DNA of 64,000 nt from Rhodospirillum centenum SW (GTDB taxonomy: Bacteria > Pseudomonadota > Alphaproteobacteria > Azospirillales > Azospirillaceae), in assembly GCF_000016185.1 (NCBI RefSeq), contig NC_011420.2, forward strand, positions 3,325,001-3,389,000. The letters run 5' to 3'. Below the pieces are notes generated by a model. The model was not told where the DNA came from, did no database searches, and was given only the letters and a program-made list of their open reading frames with translations. Position 1 is the stretch's first letter. Each line of letters begins with the position of its first letter. The translations under genes were made by a program, and so were the position numbers. This document shows, one piece after another, positions 1 to 10,596 of the stretch.

Positions 1-2
1 CG

Positions 3-1811
3 CTGCCCATGGTCGCCATCGCGGTGATCCTGGCCAGTCTGGTCGGCTGCTTCCTGACCCTGCCCAGCCACATCCGCCACGCGCTGGAGCACGACAAGGG
101 CCACTCCTCCCGCGCCCGCCTCTGGTTCGACCGCTCCTTCCTGCGGTTCCGCGACGGCCGCTTCAAGCGCATCGTGCAGTGGTCGGTGGACAACCGCTAC
201 GCCACGGTGGCGGCCGCCGTCACGGCCATGTGCCTTGCCATCGGATTGCAGGCCGGCGGCCGGGTCAACTTCGCCTTCTCGCCGCAGCCGGAAGGCCAGT
301 CGCTGACGCTGAACCTGCTGTTCTCCCCCGGCACCCCGCGCGAGGTGGTGGCGCAGCAGCTCGACGAGGCGGAAGCCGCGCTCTACCGGGTGGAAGCGAA
401 ACTGGGCTATGAGCGCGGCGCCCTGGTCAGCATGACCTTCGGCCAGGTCGGTGCGACCGTGAACGGCCGTGTCGTGCCCCAGGTCGGCGACTACATGGGC
501 GGCATGGAGGCCGAGGTGATCTCCGCCGACCTGCGCGACGACCGACTGACCGACATCATGAAGATGTGGGAGGCCGAGACGCGCCTGCTGCCGGGCATCG
601 ACGAGGCGGTGTTCGAGGAGGACAGCGCCGGCTTCGGCGGCAGCAACATCGGCTGGCGGCTCCAGCACGACGACCCCTATGTGCTGAAGCAGGCGTCGCT
701 GGAACTGCGCGAGGTGCTGCGCGGCTTCGCCGGGGTCAGCGGCATCCGCGACAACCTGCCGGCCGGCAAGCCGGAACTGGTGGCCGCCGTCACCCCGCGC
801 GGCGAGGCCCTGGGCTTCACGACGGAGATCGTCGGCCGCCAGCTCCGCGACGCCCTGGACGGCGCCATCGCCAAGCGCTTCCCCCGCGGCGACGAGGAGG
901 TGACGGTGCGCGTCCGCCTGCCCGCCGCCGACCAGTCGGAGCAGGCGCTGCGCAACCTGCGGCTCCGCTCCCCCACGGGGGAGGAGGTGCCGCTGGGCGA
1001 CGTGGTCACCCTGAAGGAGCGGCCGGGTCTGGCCCGCATCCTGCGCAGCAAGGGGCTGCGCACCGTCTCCGTCTTCGCCGACGTGGACATCCACAAGTCC
1101 AACCCGGGCGAAATCCGCGATGCCATCGAGAAGGAGCATCTGCCCCGCATCATGGAGAAGTACGGCGTCGCCCGGAACATGGGCGACGGCGCCGAGCAGG
1201 AGGCCGAGTTCTGGGCCGACTTCTACGCCGGCATCCTGGTGGCGCTGGTCGGCATCTATCTGGTCCTGGCCTGGATCATGGGCAGCTTCACCCGCCCCGC
1301 GGCGGTGATGGCGGTGATCCCCTTCTCCGTGGCGGGGGCGGTGTACGGCCACTGGATCATGGGCGCCGACATGACCATGTTCAGCTACATCAGCATCATG
1401 GGCATGGCCGGCATCCTGGTGAACGACAGCATCCAGGTCGTCACCAGCATCGACGAGCGCCACGCGGCGGGCGAGCCGCTGCACCTCGCCGTCGTGGACG
1501 GGGCGGTGGAGCGCCTGCGCCAGGTCGCCCTGACCTCGCTCACCACCATCTTCGGCCTGCTGCCGCTGATGCTGGAGACGCAGCTCCAGGCGCAGTTCAT
1601 GATCCCGATGGCGATCACCTTCGTGTTCGGCATCGGCACCGCCACGCTGCTGGTCCTGCTGCTGATGCCGGCCATGCTGATGGTGGTGGAGGACGCGAAG
1701 TCCGGCGCCGGCCGGGTCTGGCGGGGACTGAAGCGGGGCGGCCGCTGGCTGGCCCGCGACCCCGACGCCCCCCGCCCGGCCCGACCGCCGGTCCGCACGC
1801 CGGCCGAGTGA
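3..1811 (+). CDS. RND-family efflux transporter permease, C-terminal part (5'-truncated by window edge)
   Basis: This is the last ~602 residues of an inner-membrane proton-driven RND permease; the reading frame is open from base 3, so the true start lies upstream. It begins in a membrane helix, followed by a large periplasmic porter/docking region (about residues 60-395). A second helix block from about residue 400 includes a G-M-A-G-I-L-V-N-D-S-I-Q stretch typical of the region after TM10/11 in AcrB-like proteins. The C-terminus is short, basic and cytoplasmic. A strong hairpin follows the stop. Substrate cannot be told; adaptor and outer-membrane partners would lie upstream. Confidence 0.9.
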   Translation: MPMVAIAVILASLVGCFLTLPSHIRHALEHDKGHSSRARLWFDRSFLRFRDGRFKRIVQWSVDNRYATVAAAVTAMCLAIGLQAGGRVNFAFSPQPEGQSLTLNLLFSPGTPREVVAQQLDEAEAALYRVEAKLGYERGALVSMTFGQVGATVNGRVVPQVGDYMGGMEAEVISADLRDDRLTDIMKMWEAETRLLPGIDEAVFEEDSAGFGGSNIGWRLQHDDPYVLKQASLELREVLRGFAGVSGIRDNLPAGKPELVAAVTPRGEALGFTTEIVGRQLRDALDGAIAKRFPRGDEEVTVRVRLPAADQSEQALRNLRLRSPTGEEVPLGDVVTLKERPGLARILRSKGLRTVSVFADVDIHKSNPGEIRDAIEKEHLPRIMEKYGVARNMGDGAEQEAEFWADFYAGILVALVGIYLVLAWIMGSFTRPAAVMAVIPFSVAGAVYGHWIMGADMTMFSYISIMGMAGILVNDSIQVVTSIDERHAAGEPLHLAVVDGAVERLRQVALTSLTTIFGLLPLMLETQLQAQFMIPMAITFVFGIGTATLLVLLLMPAMLMVVEDAKSGAGRVWRGLKRGGRWLARDPDAPRPARPPVRTPAE

Positions 1812-1845
1812 GCCCGCCCCTGTGCCTGCCCTGCCGTCGATCCTG

Positions 1846-1884
1846 CCGCCCCGTCCGGTTCCTCCGGGCGGGGCGGTTGGCGTT
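1846..1884 (+). terminator. Rho-independent-type terminator after the RND gene
   Basis: Arms CCGCCCCG (1846-1853) and CGGGGCGG (1869-1876) enclose a second CCGG/CCGG pair and a TTCCT loop, and are followed by TTGGCGTT. It lies 35 bp after the stop codon of the upstream gene. Confidence 0.6.
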
Positions 1885-1957
1885 GCGGGCAAGCGCCTTG
1901 TGCGGCCGGACCGGGGCGTGCCAATGAAGGGGGCCCCGCAGCCCATCGGTCGCCGCC

Positions 1958-2755
1958 ATGTCCTCCGCCCCGCCCCGCGCCCCCCGGCCCTTCCAGTCCC
2001 GCCCCACCCCGGCCAAGGCGGCCCCGCCGAAGCCGTTCCGCATCTGCGGGCTGCCGGCGGTGGCGGCGGTCTTCGCGCGCGACCCCGACCGCGTGCAGCG
2101 CCTGTTCTACGAGGAGCGCCACCGGCAGGCGGTCGGCCCCTTCTGCGCCCGGCTGGCGGAGGCGCGGAAGCCCTACCGGCTGGTGGAGAAGGAGGAGCTG
2201 GACAGGGTCGCCGGCACGCCGCTGCACGGCGGCGTCGTCGCCGTGGCCGAGCCGCGGCAGGTGCTGCCCTTCAACCCCGACTGGGCGAAGCGCTGGGCGG
2301 CGGAGGGCCGGCCGCTGCTGCTGCTGGACGGCATCGGCAACCCGCACAATCTGGGCGCCATCGTGCGCACGGCCGCCTTCTTCGGGCTGGACCGGCTGGT
2401 GATCTCCGACCATCCGGAGCAGGCGCAGCCGTCGGAATCCGCCTACCGCGTGGCCGAGGGCGGCTTCGAGTATGTCCAGATCTACCGCGCCGACCGCTTC
2501 GCCACGGCGGTGCGGCGGCTGGCGGAGAGTTACCGCGTCGTCGGCACGGCGCTGGGCGGGCACCCCGCCCTGGGCCGGCTGACCGGCGGGCCGAAGCCGC
2601 CGGCCGTGCTGCTGGGCAACGAGGAGGACGGCCTGCCGGCGGAGACGCTGCGCGCCTGCGCCGAGCTGGCGACCATCCCTGGCGCGGGGCAGGTGCAGTC
2701 CCTGAACGTGGCGGCCACCGCCGCCATCCTGGCCTGGGAGATGACGCGGCCCTGA
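1958..2755 (+). CDS. TrmH/SpoU-family RNA 2'-O-methyltransferase
   Basis: A 265-residue protein likely to transfer a methyl group from SAM to a ribose 2'-OH of rRNA or tRNA. All three SpoU motifs are visible: N-P-H-N-L-G-A-I-V-R-T-A at 128-139, L-G-N-E-E-D-G-L at 219-226, and I-P-G-A-G-Q-V-Q-S-L-N-V at 240-251, which form the trefoil-knot SAM site. Residues ~28-100 resemble the substrate-binding domain of SpoU proteins. The first 27 residues are a Pro/Arg-rich tail, so the start could lie slightly downstream. It is closest in layout to TrmH/YfiF-type proteins; the exact target nucleotide is unknown. Confidence 0.87.
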   Translation: MSSAPPRAPRPFQSRPTPAKAAPPKPFRICGLPAVAAVFARDPDRVQRLFYEERHRQAVGPFCARLAEARKPYRLVEKEELDRVAGTPLHGGVVAVAEPRQVLPFNPDWAKRWAAEGRPLLLLDGIGNPHNLGAIVRTAAFFGLDRLVISDHPEQAQPSESAYRVAEGGFEYVQIYRADRFATAVRRLAESYRVVGTALGGHPALGRLTGGPKPPAVLLGNEEDGLPAETLRACAELATIPGAGQVQSLNVAATAAILAWEMTRP

Positions 2756-2786
2756 GGCCGGCGGCCCCCGGCGGCGGGAAACGCCG

Positions 2787-3569
2787 TCAGAGCACGCTGC
2801 CGTTCCGGATGGCGGACAGGCGCTGGTTCACGGCGCCCCAGTTCACCGTGTTCCACCACGCGGCCAGATAGTCGGCGCGGCGGTTCTGGTACGTCAGGTA
2901 ATAGGCGTGCTCCCACACGTCGTTGCCCATCAGCACCGGCCTGCCGTCCATCAGCGGCGTGTCCTGGTTCGGACGCGCGACGATCTCCAGCCTGCCGGCG
3001 GGATCGACGGTGACGAAGACCCAGCCCGAGCCGAACTGCTTGGTGCCGGCCTCGTTGAACGTCTTCTTGAAGTCCTCGAAGGCGCCGAAGTCGCGGGCGA
3101 TGGCCTCCCCGACCGCGCCGGTCGGCTCACCGCCGCCGTTCGGCCCCATGATGGTCCAGAACATGCTGTGGTTGGCGTGGCCGCCGCCATTGTTGCGCAC
3201 GGCGGTGCGGATGCCCTCCGGCAGCTCGCCCAGGCGCTTCAGCAGGTCGGTCAGCGACAGGCCATGCAACTGGCTGTGCTCGGCCAGGGCGTTGTTCAGG
3301 TTCGTGACGTAGGCCTGATGGTGCTTGCCATGGTGCAGGCCCATGGTCCGGGCATCGATGTGCGGCTCCAGCGCCGTCACGTCATAGGGAAGCTCCGGGA
3401 GGGTGAAGGGGCTGCCGGTCTGCCGGTTTCCGGGCGGCCTGCTGTCCGACGGGCCGCTTCCGGGAGGGGGACTGCCCTGGGCGCTGGCGGGCAGGCGGGC
3501 GAAGGTCGCGGCGGCGACCGCGGCCGTGGCGGCGGTGGCGAGCAGGCGGCGGCGGGTCGGCATCGGCAT
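2787..3569 (-). CDS. Superoxide dismutase (Fe/Mn family) with Tat-like signal peptide
   Basis: A 260-residue Fe/Mn-type superoxide dismutase. The metal ligands are recognisable: H79 or H80 in G-L-H-H-G-K-H-H, H134 in N-H-S-M-F-W, and D217 and H221 in D-V-W-E-H-A-Y-Y. Residues 1-31 form a T-R-R-R-L-L-A plus hydrophobic Ala-rich stretch ending near A-S-A-Q, which looks like a twin-arginine signal. A Pro/Ser/Gly linker (32-55) follows before the enzyme domain. The protein is therefore predicted periplasmic, unlike the usual cytosolic SodA/SodB. Fe versus Mn cannot be decided by eye. It is transcribed divergently from the pseudouridine synthase gene. Confidence 0.9.
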   Translation of the reverse strand: MPMPTRRRLLATAATAAVAAATFARLPASAQGSPPPGSGPSDSRPPGNRQTGSPFTLPELPYDVTALEPHIDARTMGLHHGKHHQAYVTNLNNALAEHSQLHGLSLTDLLKRLGELPEGIRTAVRNNGGGHANHSMFWTIMGPNGGGEPTGAVGEAIARDFGAFEDFKKTFNEAGTKQFGSGWVFVTVDPAGRLEIVARPNQDTPLMDGRPVLMGNDVWEHAYYLTYQNRRADYLAAWWNTVNWGAVNQRLSAIRNGSVL

Positions 3570-3624
3570 CTCGGGTCCTTCCGGAAAGGGCTCAGGCGCA
3601 ACGGGATCGTCTGCAACAGGTCGT

Positions 3625-3690
3625 GCCTGCCGCCCGACGGTGCCATTCCCCGGACGGGTGGCGGCGACGGGCGGCAGGCCCCGTCCGGGG
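3625..3690. promoter_or_regulatory. Two interleaved long inverted repeats between sod and the pseudouridine synthase gene
   Basis: Arm a (3625-3636, GCCTGCCGCCCG) is perfectly complementary to 3668-3679. Arm b (3648-3658, CCCCGGACGGG) is perfectly complementary to 3680-3690. The order is a-b-a'-b', with a' and b' contiguous, so the two helices are probably alternatives. The element sits in the 194-bp divergent gap and would be in the leader of either transcript. Function is unknown. Confidence 0.45.
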
Positions 3691-3763
3691 CAATCATGTC
3701 GGGCGCCCGCTCTTGCGTGCCAGTCCCCCTTGCCGGGCGGTCCGCGGCATGGGAAGCAGGGCC

Positions 3764-4366
3764 ATGACCCGCGTGATCCTGCTGAACAAACCCTATGACG
3801 TGCTCTGCCAGTTCACCGATGCGGACGGGCGGGCGACGCTGAAGGACTTCGTGCCGGTGCCGGGGGTCTATGCCGCCGGCCGGCTGGACCGCGACAGCGA
3901 AGGGCTGGTGGTGCTGACCGACGACGGCGCCCTGACCGCCCGCATCGCGGACCCCCGGCACAAGATGGCGAAGACCTACTGGGCGCAGGTGGAGGGCATA
4001 CCGGAGGATGCGGCGCTGGAGGCGCTCCGCCGCGGCGTCGTGCTGAACGACGGCCCGACCCTGCCGGCGGAGGTGCGCGCCATTCCGGAGCCGCCCGGCC
4101 TCTGGCCGCGCACGCCGCCGGTCCGCTTCCGGAAGTCCATCCCCACCGCCTGGCTGGAGCTGACCCTGCGCGAGGGGCGCAACCGTCAGGTCCGGCGCAT
4201 GACGGCGGCGGTCGGGCTGCCCACCCTGCGGCTGGTGCGCCGGGCCGTCGGCCCCTGGACCCTGGAGGGGCTGGCCCCCGGGGAGTGGCGCGAGGCAGCG
4301 CCCCCGTCCCCCCGTCCGTCGCCCCGTCCGTCCCCCCCTCCCTCGCCGCGCCCGCCCCGGCGCTGA
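3764..4366 (+). CDS. Pseudouridine synthase, RsuA/RluB/E/F family (RluE-like)
   Basis: A 200-residue enzyme that isomerises a specific uridine in rRNA. It starts directly at the catalytic domain ([13 protein letters not shown]) and lacks the S4 RNA-binding domain, as in RluE. The catalytic aspartate is D42 in [10 protein letters not shown]; the family motif [11 protein letters not shown] is near residue 145. ATG at 3764 is chosen because GGAAGCAGGG precedes it and the homologous region begins right there; longer in-frame starts add only low-complexity residues. The last ~20 residues are a Pro/Arg/Ser repeat encoded by 12-bp units, apparently a recent 3' expansion. Confidence 0.88.
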   Translation: MTRVILLNKPYDVLCQFTDADGRATLKDFVPVPGVYAAGRLDRDSEGLVVLTDDGALTARIADPRHKMAKTYWAQVEGIPEDAALEALRRGVVLNDGPTLPAEVRAIPEPPGLWPRTPPVRFRKSIPTAWLELTLREGRNRQVRRMTAAVGLPTLRLVRRAVGPWTLEGLAPGEWREAAPPSPRPSPRPSPPPSPRPPRR

Positions 4367-4444
4367 GCGGGGAACAGCCGGCCGGCGCGGCCGTTGGCAG
4401 GACAGACGCCGACACCAGCGGCCGATCCCGACGGAGGTGCGCCC

Positions 4445-4615
4445 ATGCCCCTGTTCATCTTCCTTCTGCTCGTCATCCTGATCGCCCAGGTCGGGTTCTG
4501 GGACACGCTGGAGGCGGTCCTGGGCGGGGCGCTGATGCTGGTGCTGCTGGCCGTCCTGGTCGTGCTGCTGGCCGGCGTGGGCGTGCGGATGGGGCTGCGC
4601 CGTCTCGGCCGCTGA
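4445..4615 (+). CDS. Small hydrophobic membrane protein, function unknown
   Basis: A 56-residue protein made almost wholly of hydrophobic segments (residues ~2-15 and ~27-47), ending in a basic tail R-M-G-L-R-R-L-G-R. ATG at 4445 is preceded at the right distance by GGAGG (4433-4437), which argues that it is translated. An upstream in-frame ATG (4394) has no comparable site. It lies 78 bp after the pseudouridine synthase gene and may be co-transcribed with it. No family recognised. Confidence 0.6.
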   Translation: MPLFIFLLLVILIAQVGFWDTLEAVLGGALMLVLLAVLVVLLAGVGVRMGLRRLGR

Positions 4616-4618
4616 GGG

Positions 4619-4645
4619 GGCCCCGACCGGGCCCCGGACGGGGCC
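4619..4645. terminator. Bidirectional hairpin between convergent genes
   Basis: GGCCCCG (4619-4625) pairs with CGGGGCC (4639-4645), with an inner CCGG/CCGG pair and a GCC loop. It fills the 29-bp space between the stop codons of two convergent genes. There is no T-tract on either side, so termination is inferred from position. Confidence 0.5.
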
Positions 4646-5100
4646 TAGTATCCCAGCGCCTTCAGCGCCGCGATGGACAGGGCGGCGGAGCTGTGCAGGA
4701 CGAAATGGCCGCCGCGCGCCTCCCAGCCCTCGCGGGTCTTCTCGTGGTCGTCCACCAGCACCCGGCCGGGGCCGGACCAGTCCGGCTTGTCCCGCGCCAT
4801 GCAGGTGATGACCTCCACCTCCGCCCCCAGCATGTTGGCGACCCAGCGGCGCTTCTGCGCCTCGGCCCAGTCGCCCCGCGGCATGCCGGTCAGGATCACC
4901 GGCCGGTGCGGGGCGCAGTAGTCCCACAGCTCGCGGGCATCGGCCATCAGCGCCAGCGTGCCGAAGAAATCCGCATCCCGCGCCAGCGCCTGCCACATCT
5001 CGCGGGTGGTCAACTGGTCCGGCCGGCGGCCGGTGACCCGTTCCACCCCGCGGTCGAAGTCGGCCAGCACGCCGTCGAGGTCGAGGAAGAGTGTCGTCAT
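4645..5100 (-). CDS. HAD-superfamily 5'(3')-deoxyribonucleotidase-like phosphatase
   Basis: A 151-residue HAD hydrolase. Motif I is F-L-D-L-D-G-V-L-A-D-F-D (residues 5-16, with nucleophile and acid/base Asp). Motif II is I-L-T-G-M-P near residue 70, a conserved Lys lies near residue 105, and motif IV is V-L-V-D-D-H (~115-120). This order and the short length resemble the cytosolic 5'-deoxynucleotidase (NT5C) group, so it probably dephosphorylates nucleoside monophosphates or a similar small phosphate. The substrate is not certain. Confidence 0.8.
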   Translation of the reverse strand: MTTLFLDLDGVLADFDRGVERVTGRRPDQLTTREMWQALARDADFFGTLALMADARELWDYCAPHRPVILTGMPRGDWAEAQKRRWVANMLGAEVEVITCMARDKPDWSGPGRVLVDDHEKTREGWEARGGHFVLHSSAALSIAALKALGY

Positions 5101-5241
5101 GCCGCCGCCCGCTCCACAGGTCTCCGATCCCTCCCGGCCCTCTCTGCGCCGGTCCGGGCTTACCCGCCCGCACCCGGACGGCTATGGTGGTGCCGGGTGG
5201 GACGGTCCTGGAGATGGGGTCGCCCGGGCGGCAGGGGAACG

Positions 5242-6075
5242 GTGGTGCTGGACGACGGAAGGACGCAGCCCGGCGCGGGCAGCGGCGGCAGGACGGGAAC
5301 GGACGGCGGCGGGACGGAGGCGCCGCTCTACCGCCGGGTGAAGGCCTATGTGCTGGAGCGCATCCGCGACGGCGCCCTGCAACCCGGCGACCGCGTGCCC
5401 TCCGAGCACGAGCTGGTGGCGGCGCTGGGCGTCTCGCGCATGACGGCGAACCGCGCCCTGCGCGAACTGACGGCGGAGGGGCGGCTGACCCGCGTCGCCG
5501 GGGCGGGCACCTTCGTCGCCCCGGCCAAGCCCCTGGGCACGGTGCTGGAGATCCGCAACATCGCCGACGAGATCCAGGCCCGCGGCGGCGCCCATTCCGC
5601 CCGCGTGCTGCATCTGGCGACGGAGCCGGCGGCGGGCGAGGTGGCGGAAGGCTTCGGTCGGCCGGCGGGGACGCCGCTGTTCCATTCGATCCTGGTGCAT
5701 GCCGAGAACGGCCGCCCGATCCTGCTGGAAGACCGCTGGGTGGCACCCGACGCCGCGCCCGACTATCTGGCCCAGGACTTCGCCCGCGCCACGCCGTCGG
5801 AGCATCTGCTGGCCGTCGCCCCGGTGCGGGAGGTCGAGCATCTGGTCGAGGCCGTGCTGCCCGACGCCCGCATCCGCACCCTGCTGGACATGGAGGTGGG
5901 CGAGCCCTGCCTGCTGCTGCGCCGGCGCACCTGGATCGCCGCGGGTGAGGCGGAAACGGAAGGAGAGCCGGCCGAGGGAGCGGAGGCGCGTGCAGAGGGG
6001 CGTGTCGCCTCCCTGGTCGAACTCTGGTTCCCCGGCGGCCGCTACCGGCTGGGCGGCCGCTTCCGGCCGGGCTGA
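5242..6075 (+). CDS. hutC: HutC, GntR-family histidine utilisation repressor
   Basis: A transcriptional repressor of the hut genes. It has an N-terminal GntR winged helix (about residues 30-100: L-Y-R-R-V-K-A-Y-V ... P-S-E-H-E-L-V-A-A-L-G-V-S-R-M-T-A-N-R-A-L) and a C-terminal UTRA effector domain, which in this family binds urocanate. No ATG fits; GTG at 5242 (or 5245) is preceded by GGGGAAC. An acidic insert near residues 235-252 (E-A-E-T-E-G-E-P-A-E-G-A-E-A-R-A-E-G) is unusual. It faces hutI and lies next to the whole catabolic set, which supports the role. A matching operator candidate lies at 7413. Confidence 0.92.
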   Translation: MVLDDGRTQPGAGSGGRTGTDGGGTEAPLYRRVKAYVLERIRDGALQPGDRVPSEHELVAALGVSRMTANRALRELTAEGRLTRVAGAGTFVAPAKPLGTVLEIRNIADEIQARGGAHSARVLHLATEPAAGEVAEGFGRPAGTPLFHSILVHAENGRPILLEDRWVAPDAAPDYLAQDFARATPSEHLLAVAPVREVEHLVEAVLPDARIRTLLDMEVGEPCLLLRRRTWIAAGEAETEGEPAEGAEARAEGRVASLVELWFPGGRYRLGGRFRPG

Positions 6076-6090
6076 CGGATCAGTCCGCCA

Positions 6091-7359
6091 TCATGCCGGG
6101 GCCGGCCCGTCCACCGGCACGCCCGCCAGGACGCGGCCGGCGCAGGCGCCGCCGCCCAGCCAGTAGGCCAGCTCGGCCGGGCGGTCGATCTCCCAGACCG
6201 CGAGGTCGCAGCGTTTCCCCGGCTCCAGCGTCCCCGCCTCCGCCGCCAGCCCCAGGGCGCGGGCCGCCTCCCGCGTGGCGCCGGCCAGCGCCTCCGCCGG
6301 GGTCAGGCGGAACAGGGTGCAGGCCATGTTCAGCGCCAGCCGCAGGGACTGCACCGGGCTGGTGCCGGGGTTCAGGTCCGTCGCCACCGCCATGGGGATG
6401 CCGCGGGCGCGGAACCCCGCCACCGGCGGCAGCCGCGTCTCGCGCAGCAGGTAGAAGGCACCGGGCAGCAGCACCGCCACCGTGCCGGCCGCCGCCATGG
6501 CGTCCAGCCCGGCCTCGCCGGCATGCTCCAGATGGTCGGCCGACAGGGCGCCGCAGCGGGCGGCCAGCGCCGCGCCCCCCAGGTCGGACAACTGGTCGGC
6601 GTGCAGCTTCACCGGCAGCCCGTGCCGCCGCGCCGCGGCGAACACCCGGTCCACCTCCGCCGGCGTGAAGGCGATCGTCTCGCAGAAGGCGTCCACCGCG
6701 TCGGCCAGCCCCTGGGCCGCGGCGGCGGGGATCATCTCCGTCACGATGCGGTCGATATAGCCGGCGCGGTCGTCGCGCCGTTCCGGCGGCAGGGCGTGCG
6801 CCGCCAGCAGGGTGGTCCGCACCCGCACCGGCAGCTCCCGCTCCAGCCGGCGGGCCACGCGCAGCATCTTCAGCTCGGCCTCCGGCTCCAGCCCGTAGCC
6901 GGACTTCACCTCCACCGTCGTCACGCCCTCGGCCAGCAGCGGGCGCAGCCGGCGGGCGGCGGACCGGAACAGGTCCTCCTCCGTCGCCTCCCGGGTCAGG
7001 CGCACGGTGCGGGCGATGCCGCCGCCCTCCCGGGCGATGGCCTCGTAGCTCTCCCCGTTCAGGCGGCGCTCCCACTCCTCCACCCGGTCGCCGCCGAACA
7101 CCAGATGGGTGTGGCAGTCGATCAGCCCCGGCGTGACCCAGCGGCCGCCCAGATCCACGACGCGGGCGGCCAGGGCCTGCGGCGCCGACGGCAGGGCGGC
7201 GCGTGGGCCGACCCAGGCGATGCGGCCGCCGCGGGCGGCGATGGCGCCGTCGGGGATGGTGCCGTAAGCGTCGCCGGCGGCGGTGCCGGGCGCGCCGGGG
7301 GCCAGCGTCGCCAGCGCCGCCCCGGTCCAGAGGGTGTCCCAGGGGGGTGCGTCTGTCAT
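6091..7359 (-). CDS. hutI: Imidazolonepropionase
   Basis: This amidohydrolase opens 4-imidazolone-5-propionate to N-formimino-L-glutamate, the third step of histidine breakdown. Its 422 residues match the usual family size. The metal-binding D-C-H-T-H motif lies at 81-85, followed by the family block [17 protein letters not shown] and A-R-E-G-G-G-I. Further amidohydrolase histidines are seen in K-L-H-A-D-Q-L-S and S-A-D-H-L-E-H. It is transcribed against the other hut enzymes. Its start faces hutF across a 146-bp gap that carries the putative HutC operator. Confidence 0.95.
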   Translation of the reverse strand: MTDAPPWDTLWTGAALATLAPGAPGTAAGDAYGTIPDGAIAARGGRIAWVGPRAALPSAPQALAARVVDLGGRWVTPGLIDCHTHLVFGGDRVEEWERRLNGESYEAIAREGGGIARTVRLTREATEEDLFRSAARRLRPLLAEGVTTVEVKSGYGLEPEAELKMLRVARRLERELPVRVRTTLLAAHALPPERRDDRAGYIDRIVTEMIPAAAAQGLADAVDAFCETIAFTPAEVDRVFAAARRHGLPVKLHADQLSDLGGAALAARCGALSADHLEHAGEAGLDAMAAAGTVAVLLPGAFYLLRETRLPPVAGFRARGIPMAVATDLNPGTSPVQSLRLALNMACTLFRLTPAEALAGATREAARALGLAAEAGTLEPGKRCDLAVWEIDRPAELAYWLGGGACAGRVLAGVPVDGPAPA

Positions 7360-7412
7360 GGGGCCATCCTGCCGGGTGTCTTGCGGGGCCGCAACGGCGC
7401 CGCTAGACTAAC

Positions 7413-7424
7413 CTGTATAGACAG
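7413..7424. promoter_or_regulatory. Candidate HutC operator between hutI and hutF
   Basis: CTGTATAGACAG is a near-palindrome with the GT-N-TA-N-AC-like core expected for HutC-subfamily GntR repressors. It lies in the divergent gap, 54 bp from the hutI start and 82 bp from the hutF start, so one bound repressor could control both directions. The assignment is by position and motif only. Confidence 0.5.
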
Positions 7425-7505
7425 CCATGCGGAAACCATCAGCGCGGACGCGATCGGCCACCCGGCCCGCCGGGCGCCGGCGCACCCGCGGACAGGGAGG
7501 GGGGA

Positions 7506-8894
7506 GTGCTGCTGCGCGCCTGCTACGCCGACCGCGTCCGGCTGCCCGAGGGCTGGGCCGAGGGGGTGCGGATCGAGCTGACCGAGGGCGGCGACATCGC
7601 CGCCCTGATCCCCGGCGGTTCGCCCGAGGGGGCGGAGCGGCTGGCCGGCCCGGTGGTGCCGGGCCTGCCCGACCTGCACAGCCACGCCTTCCAGCGCGCC
7701 ATGGCCGGGCTGGCCGAGCGGGTCGGGGAGGGGGGCGACAGCTTCTGGTCCTGGCGCCGCACCATGTACGGCTTCGTCGCCCGGCTGACGCCCGACGACG
7801 TCCACGCCATCGCGGCCCAGCTCCAGATCGAGATGCTGAAGGCCGGCTATACCGCGGTGGCCGAGTTCCACTACCTGCACCACGATCCCGACGGCCGCCC
7901 CTATGCCGACCCCGCCGCGCTGTCCCGCGCCGTGCTGGCCGCGGCGCGGGAGACGGGCATCGCCCTGACCCACCTGCCGGTGCTCTATATGACGGGCGGG
8001 CTGGACGGGCGGCCGCTGGCGGACGGCCAGCGCCGCTTCGCCGGCACGCCCGCCGGGCTGCTGGCGCTGCTGGAGGCGCTGGCGCCGGAGACGGGCCCCG
8101 ACCTGCGCCTGGGGCTGGCGCTGCACAGCCTGCGCGCCGTGCCCGCGGGCGCCCTGCGGGAGGCGCTGGCCGGCCTGCGCGCCCGCGACCCCGAGGCCCC
8201 CGTCCACATCCACGCGGCCGAGCAGCCGAAGGAGGTGGAGGAGTGCCTGAACCATCTGGGCGCCCGGCCGGTGGAGTTCCTGCTGGAGCAGGCGGGCGTG
8301 GACCGGCGCTGGTGCCTGATCCACGCCACCCACATGACCGAGGCCGAGGCCACCGCCCTGGCCGCCAGCGGTGCCGTCGCCGGCCTCTGCCCGACGACGG
8401 AGGCCAATCTGGGCGACGGGCTGTTCCGCTGGGAGCCGTTCCGCCGCGCCGGCGGGCGCTTCGGCATCGGGTCCGACAGCCATGTCTCCGTCGATCCGCG
8501 GGAGGAGCTGCGCTGGCTGCACTACGGCCAGCGGCTGGCCGCCGGCCGCCGCTCCTTCGGCCTGCCGGGACGCAGCCCCCATCTGGGCGCGCGGCTCTGG
8601 CTGGATGCGGCGGACGGCGGGGCGCAGGCCCTGGGCCGGGCCGCCGGCCGCCTCGCCCCCGGCCGCCGCGCCGACTTCCTGGTGCTCGACCCCGACCATC
8701 CGTCCCTCTGCGGCCCCTCCCTCTGCGGCCGGGAGGGCGACGCCCTGCTGGACGCGCTGGTCTTCGCCAACCACGGCAACCCGGTGCGCGACGTCATCGT
8801 CGGCGGCCGCCGGGTCGTCGCCGCGGGGCGGCACCCGGCGGAGGAAGCCGTCGCCGCCCGCTACCGCCGCACCGTCGCCCGCCTCACCGCCTAG
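7506..8894 (+). CDS. hutF: Formimidoylglutamate deiminase
   Basis: This amidohydrolase deiminates N-formimino-L-glutamate to N-formyl-L-glutamate and ammonia; its presence marks the five-step hut pathway. It has 462 residues. The metal site begins with D-L-H-S-H at 56-60; other family blocks are [26 protein letters not shown] and G-I-G-S-D-S-H. The start is GTG at 7506 behind AGGGAGGGGG. hutU begins 10 bp after its stop, so hutF leads the hutFUGH operon. Confidence 0.94.
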   Translation: MLLRACYADRVRLPEGWAEGVRIELTEGGDIAALIPGGSPEGAERLAGPVVPGLPDLHSHAFQRAMAGLAERVGEGGDSFWSWRRTMYGFVARLTPDDVHAIAAQLQIEMLKAGYTAVAEFHYLHHDPDGRPYADPAALSRAVLAAARETGIALTHLPVLYMTGGLDGRPLADGQRRFAGTPAGLLALLEALAPETGPDLRLGLALHSLRAVPAGALREALAGLRARDPEAPVHIHAAEQPKEVEECLNHLGARPVEFLLEQAGVDRRWCLIHATHMTEAEATALAASGAVAGLCPTTEANLGDGLFRWEPFRRAGGRFGIGSDSHVSVDPREELRWLHYGQRLAAGRRSFGLPGRSPHLGARLWLDAADGGAQALGRAAGRLAPGRRADFLVLDPDHPSLCGPSLCGREGDALLDALVFANHGNPVRDVIVGGRRVVAAGRHPAEEAVAARYRRTVARLTA

Positions 8895-8904
8895 GAGCCC
8901 GCCC

Positions 8905-10592
<1,688 letters not shown>

Positions 10593-10596
<4 letters not shown>

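Noticed and set aside
4385-4445. Longer start (ATG 4394) for the small membrane protein
   Set aside because: No ribosome-binding site before it, whereas GGAGG precedes ATG 4445 at good spacing.
3377-5746. A 789-codon open frame on the minus strand crossing five genes
   Set aside because: Product of high GC content; it overlaps well supported genes in other frames and has low-complexity Arg/Pro/Gly composition.
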